A DNA stretch of 64,000 bases from Paraburkholderia tuberum STM678 (GCF_902833905.1 NZ_CADFGP010000042.1:1-64000); one strand, 5' to 3'; shown: positions 19,290 through 34,374, numbered from the stretch's first letter. Notes: generated from the sequence alone by a model not told the origin. Program-made: numbers and translations.

Positions 19290-20033
19290 TCAAGCCAAAC
19301 CGCCATTGGCCCGCAATACCTGCCCATTGACCCAACCCGCATCCGGGCCGACCAGAAACGCGACCACGCCCGCCACGTCTTCCGGCTCGCCGAGGCGTTG
19401 CAGCGGCGGCATCTTCGCGAACGTCTCGATCTGCTCGTCGGTCTTGCCTTCGAGGAACAGCGCGGTCGCGATCGGTCCCGGCGCGACCGCATTCACTGTG
19501 ATGTTGCGCCCGCGCAGTTCCTTCGCGAACACACGCGTGAACGCTTCGACGGCTGCCTTGGTCGCCGTGTAGATGCCATAGCCGGGCAGGTTCAGCGCGA
19601 GCACGCTGGTCGAGAAATTGACGATGCGCCCGCCGTCGTTCAGGCGCGCGGCCGCTTCGCGCAGCGTGTTGAAGGTGCCGCGCACGTTGATGTCGAAGGT
19701 TTGGTCGTAGAGTGCGTCGGGCGTGTCGGCGAGCGGCGTGGGCTTCATCACGCCCGCGTTGTTGACGAGCACATCCACCTTGCCGAGTTCGCGTTCGGTG
19801 ATCTCGAACATGCGACGTACGTCGCCGGGCTTCGACACGTCGGCTTGCACCGCGACCGCCTTGCCGCCAGCTTCGCGGATCGCACTGACGAGCGCGTCGG
19901 CTTCGCCCGCGCTCGCTGCGTAGTTGACGGCGACCGCGTAGCCGTCCTTCGCGAGCCGCTGTGCGATCGCCGTGCCGATGCCGCGCGATGCGCCCGTGAC
20001 GATGGCGACTTTCGGTTGTGGGTTCGTGCTCAT
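19290..20033 (-). CDS. SDR family NAD(P)-dependent oxidoreductase
   Basis: A 247-residue short-chain dehydrogenase. Cofactor motif TGASRGIG at the N-terminus, NNAG motif (VDVLVNNAGVM), catalytic YTATK, and the C-terminal NGQVLRANGGLA typical of FabG-like enzymes. The start at 20033 (MSTNPQ) follows GAGGA at good spacing; the longer frame is less likely. It is divergent from an adjacent LysR gene, so it is probably that regulator's target. Confidence 0.9.
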   Translation of the reverse strand: MSTNPQPKVAIVTGASRGIGTAIAQRLAKDGYAVAVNYAASAGEADALVSAIREAGGKAVAVQADVSKPGDVRRMFEITERELGKVDVLVNNAGVMKPTPLADTPDALYDQTFDINVRGTFNTLREAAARLNDGGRIVNFSTSVLALNLPGYGIYTATKAAVEAFTRVFAKELRGRNITVNAVAPGPIATALFLEGKTDEQIETFAKMPPLQRLGEPEDVAGVVAFLVGPDAGWVNGQVLRANGGLA

Positions 20034-20151
20034 GATTGGTTTCCTCATAGAAGGTGGTGGATCGGTGAGGTGAATCATGAACGCTTTGCGCGCTGAGATA
20101 ATCAGATTACACTCGCCATCATCATTCCATTTGCTTTAATAATCCGCCGCT

Positions 20152-21042
20152 ATGGACCGTTTCGAGGAAATGCGCGTATTCGTGCGGATCGCCGAGCGCC
20201 AGAGCTTCACGCGCGCCGCCGACGATCTGCAAATTCCGCGCGCGACCGTCACCAACCTGATGAAGCGCCTCGAGCAGCGGCTCGGCGCGCGGTTGCTCGA
20301 ACGCACGACCCGCACGGTGCGGCTCACGCCCGACGGTGAAGCGCACTACCAGCGCTGCGTGCGCCTGATCGCCGATCTGGAGGAGGCCGAGGGGGCGTTT
20401 TCCAATCTCGCGCCAAAGGGGCTGTTGCGCGTGAACGTGCAGGGCACGCTCGCGCGGCACTTCGTGGTGCCGGCGCTGCCCGCGTTTCTCGCGCGCTTTC
20501 CCGACATCGAGCTGATGATCGGCGAGGACGACCGGCTCGTCGACCTCGTGCGCGAGGGCATCGATTGCGTGCTGCGCGCGGGCGTGCTGCAGGATTCGTC
20601 GATGGTCGGGCGGCGTGTCGCGCAACTGCAGCAGGTGACGGTCGCGAGTCCTGCCTATCTGGCCACGTATGGCGAGCCGGCCGATCCTGACGCGCTGTCG
20701 ACGCATCGCGCGGTCAACTACGTGTCGAGCGCGACCGGCAAGCCGGTGCCGCTCGAATTCCGTGTCGACGGGCGGGATGCCGCGCTTGTGCTGCCGTCGG
20801 CGGTGTCGGTCAGCGGCGCCGAACTGTACACGGGCGCGGCCCTCGCCGGGCTCGGCATCGTGCAGGTACCGCGTTACCGCGTGGATGGCGAGTTGGCGGC
20901 GGGGCGGCTGCGGGTCATTCTGGCGGACTATCCGCCGCCACCGATGCCGGTGTCGGTGCTGTATCCGCAGAACCGGCAGTTGTCGTCGCGCGTGCGGGTG
21001 TTCGCGCAGTGGCTGCGGGAGATTTTCGAGCCGGTGAGCTGA
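20152..21042 (+). CDS. LysR-family transcriptional regulator (SDR-linked)
   Basis: A 296-residue regulator. The N-terminal winged helix-turn-helix (about 1-60) includes RQSFTRAADDLQIPRATVTNLMKRLEQRLGARLLERTTR. The effector domain follows (about 90-290). It resembles the large CrgA/AaeR-like subgroup. It is divergent from the SDR gene with 118 bases between starts, the usual setting for a LysR protein controlling its neighbour. Confidence 0.93.
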   Translation: MDRFEEMRVFVRIAERQSFTRAADDLQIPRATVTNLMKRLEQRLGARLLERTTRTVRLTPDGEAHYQRCVRLIADLEEAEGAFSNLAPKGLLRVNVQGTLARHFVVPALPAFLARFPDIELMIGEDDRLVDLVREGIDCVLRAGVLQDSSMVGRRVAQLQQVTVASPAYLATYGEPADPDALSTHRAVNYVSSATGKPVPLEFRVDGRDAALVLPSAVSVSGAELYTGAALAGLGIVQVPRYRVDGELAAGRLRVILADYPPPPMPVSVLYPQNRQLSSRVRVFAQWLREIFEPVS

Positions 21043-21179
21043 GGGAGCGAAAAACGCAAAGGAATGCGTTTTCGTGGTTAACGCCTGGACATGTGCGCCT
21101 CGCATAATGTCATTCTCAAGAGCGCAGAAAGCCGCCCGTGATCGAGGGTGGACGCACAGAACGACCGGGGGATCTGATC

Positions 21180-22694
21180 ATGAATCGTTTTCGTTCGCTG
21201 GGTGTGGCGACGGGCGCGGCGCAGTTCGCCAGTGCCGACATCCTCAGCCGGATTAGCACGGCGTCGCGCCGGCAAGGCGCCGCGCGCCCCTTCGATCTGA
21301 TTTTCGAACCGCGCGCGTGGCAGGGGCCCGCCGCGCCCGAGGCGACGGACCCGCAGTTCAAGATCCACGTGTTCGACACGATGCGCGCGTTCGAAAAACG
21401 AGGCGTCGACGCGATCGTGCTGCCATGCTTTCTGAGCCACACCTTCATCGACGAACTCGCGGCCAACGTCAGCGTGCCGGTCGCCAACATCCTGATCGCG
21501 CTGTCCGCGCACGTGCGGCGCACCTATCCGTCGGCGCGCCGAATCGGCGTGCTGACGTCGGCGGCGATTCGCGCGAACGGCCTGTTCGAGCGCTACTTCG
21601 AAGCCGGGCGGTTCGACGTGTGCTATCCGCGCAACGACACCGGTTTCGACGGCGTGACGAGCGCCGTCTTTGGTGTCGGGGGCATCCGCGATGGGCGCCT
21701 GCACGGGCGGCCCGTCGAGCTGTTGCGCGCGGCGTGCGCGGATCTGGTCGCGCAGGGCGTCGACGTGATCGCGCCGGGGCTCGCGGAGATCGGCCTCGTG
21801 CTGCGCGCGCTCGGGCGCATCGAGGTGCCGCTCGTCGATACGAACCAGGTGTATGCGCGCTATGTCGCGGCGGCGCAGTACACGCAGCCGGAGCGGGCGT
21901 TCCGCCTGGGCGTGGTCGGCGGCATCGGGCCGGCCGCGACCGTCGATTTCATGGCCAAGGTCGTGCGCAACACGCCGGCCGCGCGCGACCAGGACCATAT
22001 CCGGATCATGGTCGAGCAGAACCCGCAGATCCCCGACCGCACCGCGGCGCTGCTCGAGCGCGGCGACGATCCCACCCTCGCGCTGTACGCGGCCTGCAAG
22101 ACGCTCGAGGACGGCGGCGCGGATCTGATCGCGATTCCGTGCAATACCGCGCATGCGTTCGTCGAGCGGCTCGAGCCGGCGCTGCGCGTGCCGATCGTCA
22201 ATATGCTGACCTGTACCGCCGATTATCTGCGCGAGACCTTTCCAGGTCTGCGCGAAGTGGGCGTGCTGGCCACCTCGGGTACGCTCGCGAGCCGCGTCTA
22301 CGAACAGGCGCTCGACGCGCGCGGCCTGGTGCAGATCGCGCCGTCCGCCACTGCGCAAGCGCGTCTGATGAACGCGATCTACGGCCCGCGCGGCGTGAAG
22401 GCGGGGCACACGGCGGGCGACTGTTGCGACGACCTCGCGGCGGCTGTCGACGATCTGCTCGCGCAGGGCGCGCAGGTGATCGTGCTCGCGTGCACGGAGT
22501 TGCCGTTGCTGTTGCGCGAACCGGTGCTCGCGTGTCCGGGCGGGCGCGTGGTGCGGCTGGTCGATCCGACCGACGTGCTGGCGAGGCGCTGCGTTGCGTA
22601 TGCGCATGGCGACGGTGTCGCGCGTGGCACACCGGCGGGTTGCGCGACGCCGGATGCGGCCGGGTGCTCGCAGGTGGAAAGCGCGGTCGGCTAG
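21180..22694 (+). CDS. Tandem Asp/Glu racemase-like protein, first half degenerate
   Basis: A 504-residue protein built of two Asp/Glu/hydantoin racemase domains (about 1-230 and 240-490). The second has both catalytic cysteines of the family, in LIAIPCNTAHAF and VIVLACTELPLLL. The first keeps the cysteine of VLPCFLSHTF, but the second-cysteine position reads IAPGLAEIGLVL (about nt 21770-21800), so it probably cannot racemise. The start at 21180 gives MNRFRSLGV; an upstream GTG at 21138 is the alternative. Amino acid racemisation, for example of aspartate, is inferred. Confidence 0.8.
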   Translation: MNRFRSLGVATGAAQFASADILSRISTASRRQGAARPFDLIFEPRAWQGPAAPEATDPQFKIHVFDTMRAFEKRGVDAIVLPCFLSHTFIDELAANVSVPVANILIALSAHVRRTYPSARRIGVLTSAAIRANGLFERYFEAGRFDVCYPRNDTGFDGVTSAVFGVGGIRDGRLHGRPVELLRAACADLVAQGVDVIAPGLAEIGLVLRALGRIEVPLVDTNQVYARYVAAAQYTQPERAFRLGVVGGIGPAATVDFMAKVVRNTPAARDQDHIRIMVEQNPQIPDRTAALLERGDDPTLALYAACKTLEDGGADLIAIPCNTAHAFVERLEPALRVPIVNMLTCTADYLRETFPGLREVGVLATSGTLASRVYEQALDARGLVQIAPSATAQARLMNAIYGPRGVKAGHTAGDCCDDLAAAVDDLLAQGAQVIVLACTELPLLLREPVLACPGGRVVRLVDPTDVLARRCVAYAHGDGVARGTPAGCATPDAAGCSQVESAVG

Positions 22695-23407
22695 CCAGGC
22701 GCCGTGATCGCGGCGCGGCGATTTCGTCGTTCCGCCGTTTCGGGTGAAAGGAAACTGAATTCGTTGGACTGGGCCTCGTTGGAAATCAACGAGTTGCTAA
22801 CGAATTCGGCCACGCTCATCGCTGACGCGGAGCGGAATACGTTGAATTTGCGGGAATTGCGTCGGACATGGTTGGACCAACCGAAAGTAAGATCAGCCCG
22901 AATCGCACGCTAAGCGAAAGGCTGCCTGCGGCCGATGCCGTTGAAAAAGTCGCGACTGACGGTTTGTCGAGCAACAGCAAAAAAATCGACCTCTCAGATC
23001 GGCCTACAAGCCGCCCGAAGCCCTTGGGTAAGGGTAAAGCGGCCCATTAAAACCTCGCGATTTAGACGTGGCCGACTTTTTCAACAGCATCGGCCAAGAC
23101 GAGACGTTAGCATTGGTGCGCTGGATGACTGGTCCCCGAGGGTGCGGACCGTCGAGTCCACGATTGATTGCACTGCCTGAAATTCTCGCGCCGGGTCGAA
23201 CAATCGCTCAAACACGCCTCCACGCTTGTTGCTGTGACGGACCTTTCCTTGCATTGGCTGCTGTCCTTCGGTGTGTCGTTTAGTCATCCCGGCGTCCGCC
23301 AGTCAGCCCTCCTCGCAAAAAGATCGCCGAAAGGCATTGCATGATAAAAATGGATTGTTTTTTTGCGGATTTCGTGCAAAATCCTCCTTCATACTACGGA
23401 GGCGATC
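22695..23407. other. Decayed intergenic region before the RloA gene
   Basis: About 700 bases with lower GC than the neighbours, only short frames without ribosome-binding sites, and an IR-bounded element (listed separately). An AT-rich stretch near 23330-23400 (ATGATAAAAATGGATTG) probably contains the promoter for the ATPase gene. Confidence 0.45.
22930..23095. mobile_element. MITE-like element with near-perfect terminal inverted repeats
   Basis: The left end contains GATGCCGTTGAAAAAGTCG (22933-22951). The right end is its reverse complement with a single mismatch, and the match extends outward to GGCC on both sides (22930-22953 against 23072-23095). The 166-bp interior has no ORF. The TTGAAAAAGTC-type ends resemble those of IS5/IS1182-group elements, so this may be a non-autonomous derivative or a solo deletion product. 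No clear target-site duplication is visible. Confidence 0.55.
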
Positions 23408-24679
23408 ATGTTGGTCGAATTTCGCGTCCGAAATTTTCGGTCGATTCGGGGCGATCTGTGTCTCAGCATGGCTGCGAGCGCGGATCAGGAAAAAAGGGAC
23501 GCGAACACGGTGCCGTCGGGGACTGCCAGCGCGCCGGATTTGCTACGCAGCGCAGCGATCTATGGCCCCAATGCAAGCGGAAAATCTGCTTTGGTGGGTG
23601 CGATGCAATATGCTCAGTCGTTTGTGGCGACGTCTGCGGCGCTGATGCCAGGCCAACCTCTCAATCACTTTCCGTTCAAGCTGGACACCAGCTCCGCCTC
23701 GGCTCCCTCGGAATTCGAGTTCACATTCGTCCTCGATGGGACGCGCTACCAATACGGCTTCGCTGCCGATTCGGCCGGCGTAACCGAAGAATGGTTGCTT
23801 GTTTATAAGACACACAAGTCGCAGGTGTGGTTTGAGCGAGCTTACGACGCTACGTCGAAGGTCGCGACATACAAGTTCGGCGCATCGCTGACGGGCAAGA
23901 AAAAGGTCTGGCAGGACGCAACGCGACGCAACGCGTTGTTTCTGTCCACCTCAGCCCAGCTCAATAGTGAAAGCCTGCTACCTGTGTATAAATGGATTGT
24001 GCAGGACCTCCTGGTCATCGGCGCAAACATGCAGCCGACCCCTGACCAATCGACCGCCTGGATCACCAATGATGTAGCGAAACCGATGCTCCTGAATTTC
24101 CTGGCGTCCGCTGACCTTGGGATCTCGGATCTGAGCGTCCAGACACGTAAACAACATCGATTCAATGTCGAAATCCGGAACGACCGGCCGGAGCACGCTG
24201 TTTCAGAATCTGAGGTTCAATTCCCGGTGTTCGTCCATAAGGGACCAAACGGGCAGGCTTTGCTTCAATACGAGGAAGAATCGACCGGCACACAGCGACT
24301 GTTCTCATTTGCCGCCCCGGTGGTCGAAGCGCTCCAGACCGGTCGAACCGTCGTTGTCGACGAACTGGATGGAAGCCTGCATACGCAAATCGTGCAGTTC
24401 CTGATTGGTCTATTCCACCATCGGCCACCCGAAGGGCGTCGTGCGGCACAGCTGATTTTTACCACGCACGATACAGCCTTACTCGATGCAGGAATCTTCC
24501 GGCGGGATCAGATCTGGCTGATGGAGAAGGGCCGCGATCAGGCGAGTACGCTCGTGCCGCTCACTGATTTCTCACCCCGCAAGAACGAAGCGCTCGGGCG
24601 GGGTTACCTACAGGGTCGATATGGCGCGCTGCCGCTGACGTCGGAATTCGTTGCGGGAGACGAACGTCTTGGGGCGTGA
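23408..24679 (+). CDS. RloA-like AAA family ATPase of a two-gene defence pair
   Basis: A 423-residue ABC/SMC-type AAA protein (AAA_15/AAA_21 group). It starts MLVEFRVRNFRSIRG, the family N-terminus. Walker A GPNASGKS is at residues 53-60. Walker B VVVDELDGSLH is near residue 315. The switch histidine is in LIFTTHDTALLD. The ATG at 23408 follows GGAGG at ideal spacing. It overlaps a RloB/TOPRIM gene by 11 bases. Such ATPase plus TOPRIM pairs include RloAB, AbiL and the related PARIS and OLD-type systems, where the ATPase acts as sensor and holds or activates the nuclease. A defence role is inferred from this known association. Confidence 0.85.
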   Translation: MLVEFRVRNFRSIRGDLCLSMAASADQEKRDANTVPSGTASAPDLLRSAAIYGPNASGKSALVGAMQYAQSFVATSAALMPGQPLNHFPFKLDTSSASAPSEFEFTFVLDGTRYQYGFAADSAGVTEEWLLVYKTHKSQVWFERAYDATSKVATYKFGASLTGKKKVWQDATRRNALFLSTSAQLNSESLLPVYKWIVQDLLVIGANMQPTPDQSTAWITNDVAKPMLLNFLASADLGISDLSVQTRKQHRFNVEIRNDRPEHAVSESEVQFPVFVHKGPNGQALLQYEEESTGTQRLFSFAAPVVEALQTGRTVVVDELDGSLHTQIVQFLIGLFHHRPPEGRRAAQLIFTTHDTALLDAGIFRRDQIWLMEKGRDQASTLVPLTDFSPRKNEALGRGYLQGRYGALPLTSEFVAGDERLGA

Positions 24680-25325
24680 CAATCATCCGCGGCAACGTCG
24701 AGCGAGCCAGCTTCAACGGAAGAAGCCACAACGGCCCGCCTATGATCGAATTTTGATTGTTACCGAGGGAGAAAAGACCGAGGTTAACTATTTTGAAGAG
24801 ATCAGGCGTTTTCACCGTCTAAGTTCCGCACACATACGGGTCTGTAACAGCCCCTATGGAACGACGCCGTTGCAGGTGGTGGAATATGCACGCGACCGAT
24901 GCCGCGAAACGCTCGAGTGGGAACGCGTGTTTTGTGTCATCGACCGCGACGACCATCAACGTTACGTCGAAGCGCTGAACTCGGCGCAAACCCTCGACGG
25001 CAAATACCCAAATGATCTTGGACAACCGATCGTGTTTTCCGCGATCCCCTCCAATCCGTGCTTCGAACTGTGGTTTCTGCTGCATTTCCAGGCACATGAG
25101 GCCCACATACACCGCACCGACGTGTTTCGCCTACTCCGCGATCGCTACTTGCAAGGCTACGAGAAGGGACGTCACGGTATTTTCGAGGCAACGATGCAGC
25201 ATCTTGATCGGGCATACGCTAATGCGGAACGGCTACGGGCGCATGGGCAAGGCCGCGGGCTCACGAACCCATCAACGTGTGTCGACGAGCTAGTCAGGAT
25301 CTTATGTGCACTGCGCAGTTACTAA
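24669..25325 (+). CDS. rloB: RloB-family (TOPRIM-like) effector of the defence pair
   Basis: A 218-residue protein. The core is ILIVTEGEKTEVNYFEEI (residues 28-45, TOPRIM glutamate) and VFCVIDRDDH (acidic motif, residues 88-96), followed by AIPSNPCFELWFLLHF, a RloB-family hallmark. The frame is open from 24651, but the TTG at 24669 gives MGRDNHPRQRR, the typical RloB beginning, with GGGAGA nine bases upstream. It overlaps the ATPase gene, so co-expression is certain if either is expressed. Likely a metal-dependent nuclease acting on nucleic acid during phage attack, by family analogy. The active-site residues are present, so the system looks intact. Confidence 0.85.
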   Translation: MGRDNHPRQRRASQLQRKKPQRPAYDRILIVTEGEKTEVNYFEEIRRFHRLSSAHIRVCNSPYGTTPLQVVEYARDRCRETLEWERVFCVIDRDDHQRYVEALNSAQTLDGKYPNDLGQPIVFSAIPSNPCFELWFLLHFQAHEAHIHRTDVFRLLRDRYLQGYEKGRHGIFEATMQHLDRAYANAERLRAHGQGRGLTNPSTCVDELVRILCALRSY

Positions 25326-26570
25326 CGGCGAGCGACTATGTCGCATCCATCTCGGCGGCCGATTGATTCGGAACGCTGCCCGCTTTGACGAGATCGCTAG
25401 TGTCGAGCACGTGGCGGCCGTTGCGGCCGTTGCGGATGATGGGATGACTGTTCTATCTCGCTCGCGGTCCCTCGCTGTCGCGGGCAACGCTTGTCGGCGG
25501 AGAGAACAACAATTACGAGGATTAGGGGCAGCGTAACGCAAGGTCGTTGATGCAAATGCTCGGCGGCAAGGCGGTCCTAGCTTGAGACGCCAGCGGGCAG
25601 CAGTCGGCCAGTTTTCGCCGCTCGCCCTGCAAGCTGAGTGTTCATCTGAACGACTGCTTGACTCCGAAAACCGCCCGATCTCCAACGCGAAGTTTTCGGC
25701 CTTTGCGGATTCATCGATTTCAACGCCGAGACGGCCGTTCAACGATTCGGACGGGCCTCTGCCTTCAATCGGCGTCGCGACGAGCTTGCCATTGCGTGTG
25801 CTCGCGAGAGAACGCGTTTTCAGCATCGCCCACATAGACCGAGAACTTATCCTCGGCCGGAGGCGTCGGCAGGGCAATGCGCAGCAATCCAATCTCGTGT
25901 GCCGTCAAAGTGTACGAAGCGGCGAGTTCCTGAAAACGCTTCGTCTGGATCCATGCCATGACCGATGCAGCAGCGGCTACTCGATGCGATAGCTCCCATC
26001 GATAAGCGCATGACAACGGAAGCGTTGCCAGTCTGAGTGCCGCTGAACAGTTCCGACAGAGCGTCGCCCAGCTTCTTTTCAAGGGAGCTAATTCCAGGAT
26101 CGTTGGCCTCTGCCGCCTGAAGCTCGGCCATGCGCTTTTGCAGTCTTGGAATCGCGGCGCGCATCTGTTCGACACTGAGATTGGCTTTTGCCATGCTTTT
26201 CGAGTTGTTGAGTTTGGTTTGTCGGCAATCCGAGCGCTGGGGCGAACGACCGATCTGTGTCCGGAATCAATCGCGTTGGCCGACTGCACCCGCTCCGAAC
26301 TCCGCAGTAGTGAAAAGACGGTGCAAAGCCCCGAATCACAAACGAACGAAAGAAGGCGCGCAACGCCCGTGATGCAAACCATAGTCGCCCACCGCAAACA
26401 ACGGACCGGAATGTCGCGGACAACCGCCGCGCGGTAGGCCACTGACTTCTGCAGATTCCCGATAGTCCAATCAATTCCGTGCTTTAGGGTCTAGCTAATT
26501 GCACATTAGTCCAACGAGTTCCGGTTCCCGAGATCAGGGCGCAATGCGCGCCCGAGCCCGCCATGGAAAA
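25326..26570. other. Gene-poor, decayed region between rloB and uvrA
   Basis: About 1.2 kb of mixed composition. Several frames carry protein-like stretches that switch frame, such as the minus-strand segment at about 25560-25770 (SESLNGRLGVEIDESAKAE). None is an intact gene apart from the frameshifted candidate listed separately. Confidence 0.4.
25765..26194 (-). pseudogene. Frameshifted hypothetical gene
   Basis: The 5' part (from ATG 26194) encodes a helical segment, MAKANLSVEQMRAAIPRLQ through LEKKLGDALSELFSG. Near 26000 the protein-like sequence continues in another frame (MAWIQTKRFQELAASYTL, then ALPTPPAEDKFSVYVGD) and stops at 25765. Joining the two gives about 140 residues. I do not recognise the family. 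It lacks a good ribosome-binding site. The simplest reading is a dead gene in the same decayed island as RloAB. Confidence 0.4.
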
Positions 26571-26586
26571 CTGTATAAACATACAG
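26571..26586 (+). promoter_or_regulatory. LexA (SOS) box upstream of the giant uvrA
   Basis: CTGTATAAACATACAG is a perfect match to the CTGT-N8-ACAG LexA consensus, with the preferred TA-rich core. It fills the spacer between a -35-like TGGAAA (26564-26569) and a -10-like TATAGT (26587-26592), exactly 17 bases apart, so a bound repressor would block polymerase. It lies about 90 bases before the uvrA start. Confidence 0.85.
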
Positions 26587-26678
26587 TATAGTATCCCCCT
26601 AAAGCTAGGCTTCCGGGCGCTCCTCGCGCCGACCCGGCTGCACCGAACTTGCGCGGTCGCGAGAGCCGGCCGTGAGAG

Positions 26679-32657
<5,979 letters not shown>

Positions 32658-32680
32658 GGCACGGTGACGAGCGGTGGCGC

Positions 32681-32712
32681 GGCCGTTGCAACCTTCGCAG
32701 GTTGCAACGGCC
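32681..32712 (+). terminator. Hairpin after uvrA
   Basis: A perfect 13-bp inverted repeat (GGCCGTTGCAACC ... GGTTGCAACGGCC) with a 6-base loop lies 24 bases past the uvrA stop. There is no T-run, so it may terminate weakly or protect the mRNA end. Confidence 0.6.
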
Positions 32713-33381
32713 GGCGCCTCGTCGCGTGTCCGCCACATATGATTGCTGCGCTGCATCCAATCATACGAAGTTCGATCAATGCGGCGCATGCGCGCTTTTA
32801 AATCATACGAAAGAGGCCAGCGATGTTTCAAAATAGAAACATTTTTAGAACCCCCCATAAATCAGCATTTTGATATTAATTTGTCGTGCGGAGCGAATGC
32901 CACGGAAATGCCTAATGCCGCGGGCAATAAATTTACGCTTTGCGAATAAACTACCGAATTGGCCGGACATAATAGGGCGATAAGCAGTTCACAATTGAAA
33001 CATTTTTGAACCGCGCAAGAAACGTACTCGGTAACGCGCAATGGCCGGGCTTCGCATTATCGGCAACTTTGTCCGAATGCGCGAGAGTGCCGTCCATCAA
33101 GGCTTTGCGGTAAGATCTCCTCAAGCTCTTCGCGCGGCTTGCATAGTTGCCCGGCCTGTCGCGCGCTTATATCAATCGCTCAATAACCGCTTTTCCTCAG
33201 ACATGGGCTGTCCTGATGAAACTCGTTTTTCAAATTTACTATAGCGATCCATTCCGCTAACATCACGCTTAATCCTTTATGCGGCGTGAGTCTGCTTTTT
33301 CGCCGTAATAACGCATTCTCTCGTTCCGTCTGATGGCGGGGCAAATCGGGGTCCGCAACGTATGACCGTTTGGGGAAGATC
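32713..33381. other. AT-rich intergenic region with repeated GAAACATTTTT motif
   Basis: About 670 bases clearly poorer in GC than the flanks and without a supported gene. It contains ATGTTTC-AAAATA-GAAACAT (32823-32842), a 7-bp palindrome. GAAACATTTTTAGAAC (32836-32851) recurs as GAAACATTTTTGAACC (32997-33012). It probably holds promoter and silencing/regulatory elements for the GlxA-type regulator. Confidence 0.45.
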
Positions 33382-34374
33382 ATGCCGCACATGCACCTTG
33401 ATACAACGAGAATTACGTGGCTACACACGCCCGCTTTGAACGTCCGTACTGCAGCGCGGCGAATCGGCATTCTGCTGTTCGACGGCTTCTGGCTGCTCGG
33501 CCCCGGTACCGTCGTGGAAATGTTCCAGACCGCCAATGAGTTCGCGGGCACGCGAGCGGGCGAAGATCCGCCCTACGAAGTGCAGTTCCTGTCGATGGAC
33601 GGCGGCAATGTCGCCAGTTCGTCGTCGGCGCGCATCTGGACTGACCACATCGACACGCGCTTTGGCGGCGGTTTCGACGTGCTGTTCATCGCTGGCGGCT
33701 ACGGCGCCCACGTGGCCGCGCGCGACGAACGCCTGCTGAACTGGCTGCGCGCCGTGCAATCGCGCACACGCGCGATCGAAACGATCGGCGAGGGGCGCCT
33801 CGTGCTCGAAGCGGCCGGCCCGACCGAGCATGACGGCCTGATGAGCCGCTATCCGGGCGCGAGCGCCAGCGAAGGCGCGTTCAGCGCGGCCAACGACCGT
33901 CACGACTGCGCCCGCAGCGCGCTGATGTTCATCAAGCGCGACCTGGGCGCCGAGCTTGCGCGCAGCGTCGCCGATCGCGTGATGCCCGGCATGGCTGCGA
34001 CGTGGGTGCCGCTGCCGGCCGAGGGCGGCACGCTGAGCGTCGCCGAAAAGATTCGCGCGGCCGCGCGCTGGATGGAGGCCAACTGCGACCGTCCGGTCTC
34101 GGTCGCCGATGCCGCGCAGGTCGCCGCAATGAGCGAGCGCAATTTCCTGCGCCGTTTCAAGCACGAGATGCAGATCACGCCGTCGGACTACCTGCTGCAG
34201 GTGCGGTTGCGTATCGCGTGCAACTTCCTGACCGAGACCGAATTGCCGGTCGACAAGATCGCGCGCCGCAGCGGCACCGGCAACGGCGATCGTCTCGCGA
34301 AAATTTTCCGCAAGCGTATGGCTTTGTCGCCAACCGAGTATCGCGCCCGCAGCCGGGCGGCCAGTGAGGCGTAG
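33382..34374 (+). CDS. GlxA-family AraC-type regulator (DJ-1/PfpI plus HTH)
   Basis: A 330-residue regulator. A DJ-1/PfpI-like domain (about 25-190, with RIGILLFDGFWLLGPGTVVEMF and FDVLFIAGGYG) precedes an AraC double helix-turn-helix (about 225-320, VADAAQVAAMSERNFLRRFKHE). The nucleophile-elbow position reads AGGYGAH, without the catalytic cysteine of true DJ-1 enzymes, as expected for a ligand sensor. The start at 33382 follows GGGGA; a TTG at 33370 is less likely. The next gene, rfbC, has the same strand, so a link to cell-surface sugar expression is possible but unproven. Confidence 0.88.
   Translation: MPHMHLDTTRITWLHTPALNVRTAARRIGILLFDGFWLLGPGTVVEMFQTANEFAGTRAGEDPPYEVQFLSMDGGNVASSSSARIWTDHIDTRFGGGFDVLFIAGGYGAHVAARDERLLNWLRAVQSRTRAIETIGEGRLVLEAAGPTEHDGLMSRYPGASASEGAFSAANDRHDCARSALMFIKRDLGAELARSVADRVMPGMAATWVPLPAEGGTLSVAEKIRAAARWMEANCDRPVSVADAAQVAAMSERNFLRRFKHEMQITPSDYLLQVRLRIACNFLTETELPVDKIARRSGTGNGDRLAKIFRKRMALSPTEYRARSRAASEA

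Noticed and set aside
23408..25325. PARIS (AriA/AriB) rather than RloA/RloB
   Set aside because: The second gene has RloB hallmarks (TEGEKTE, SNPCFELW) and not the DUF4435 pattern of AriB; the systems are related in logic only.
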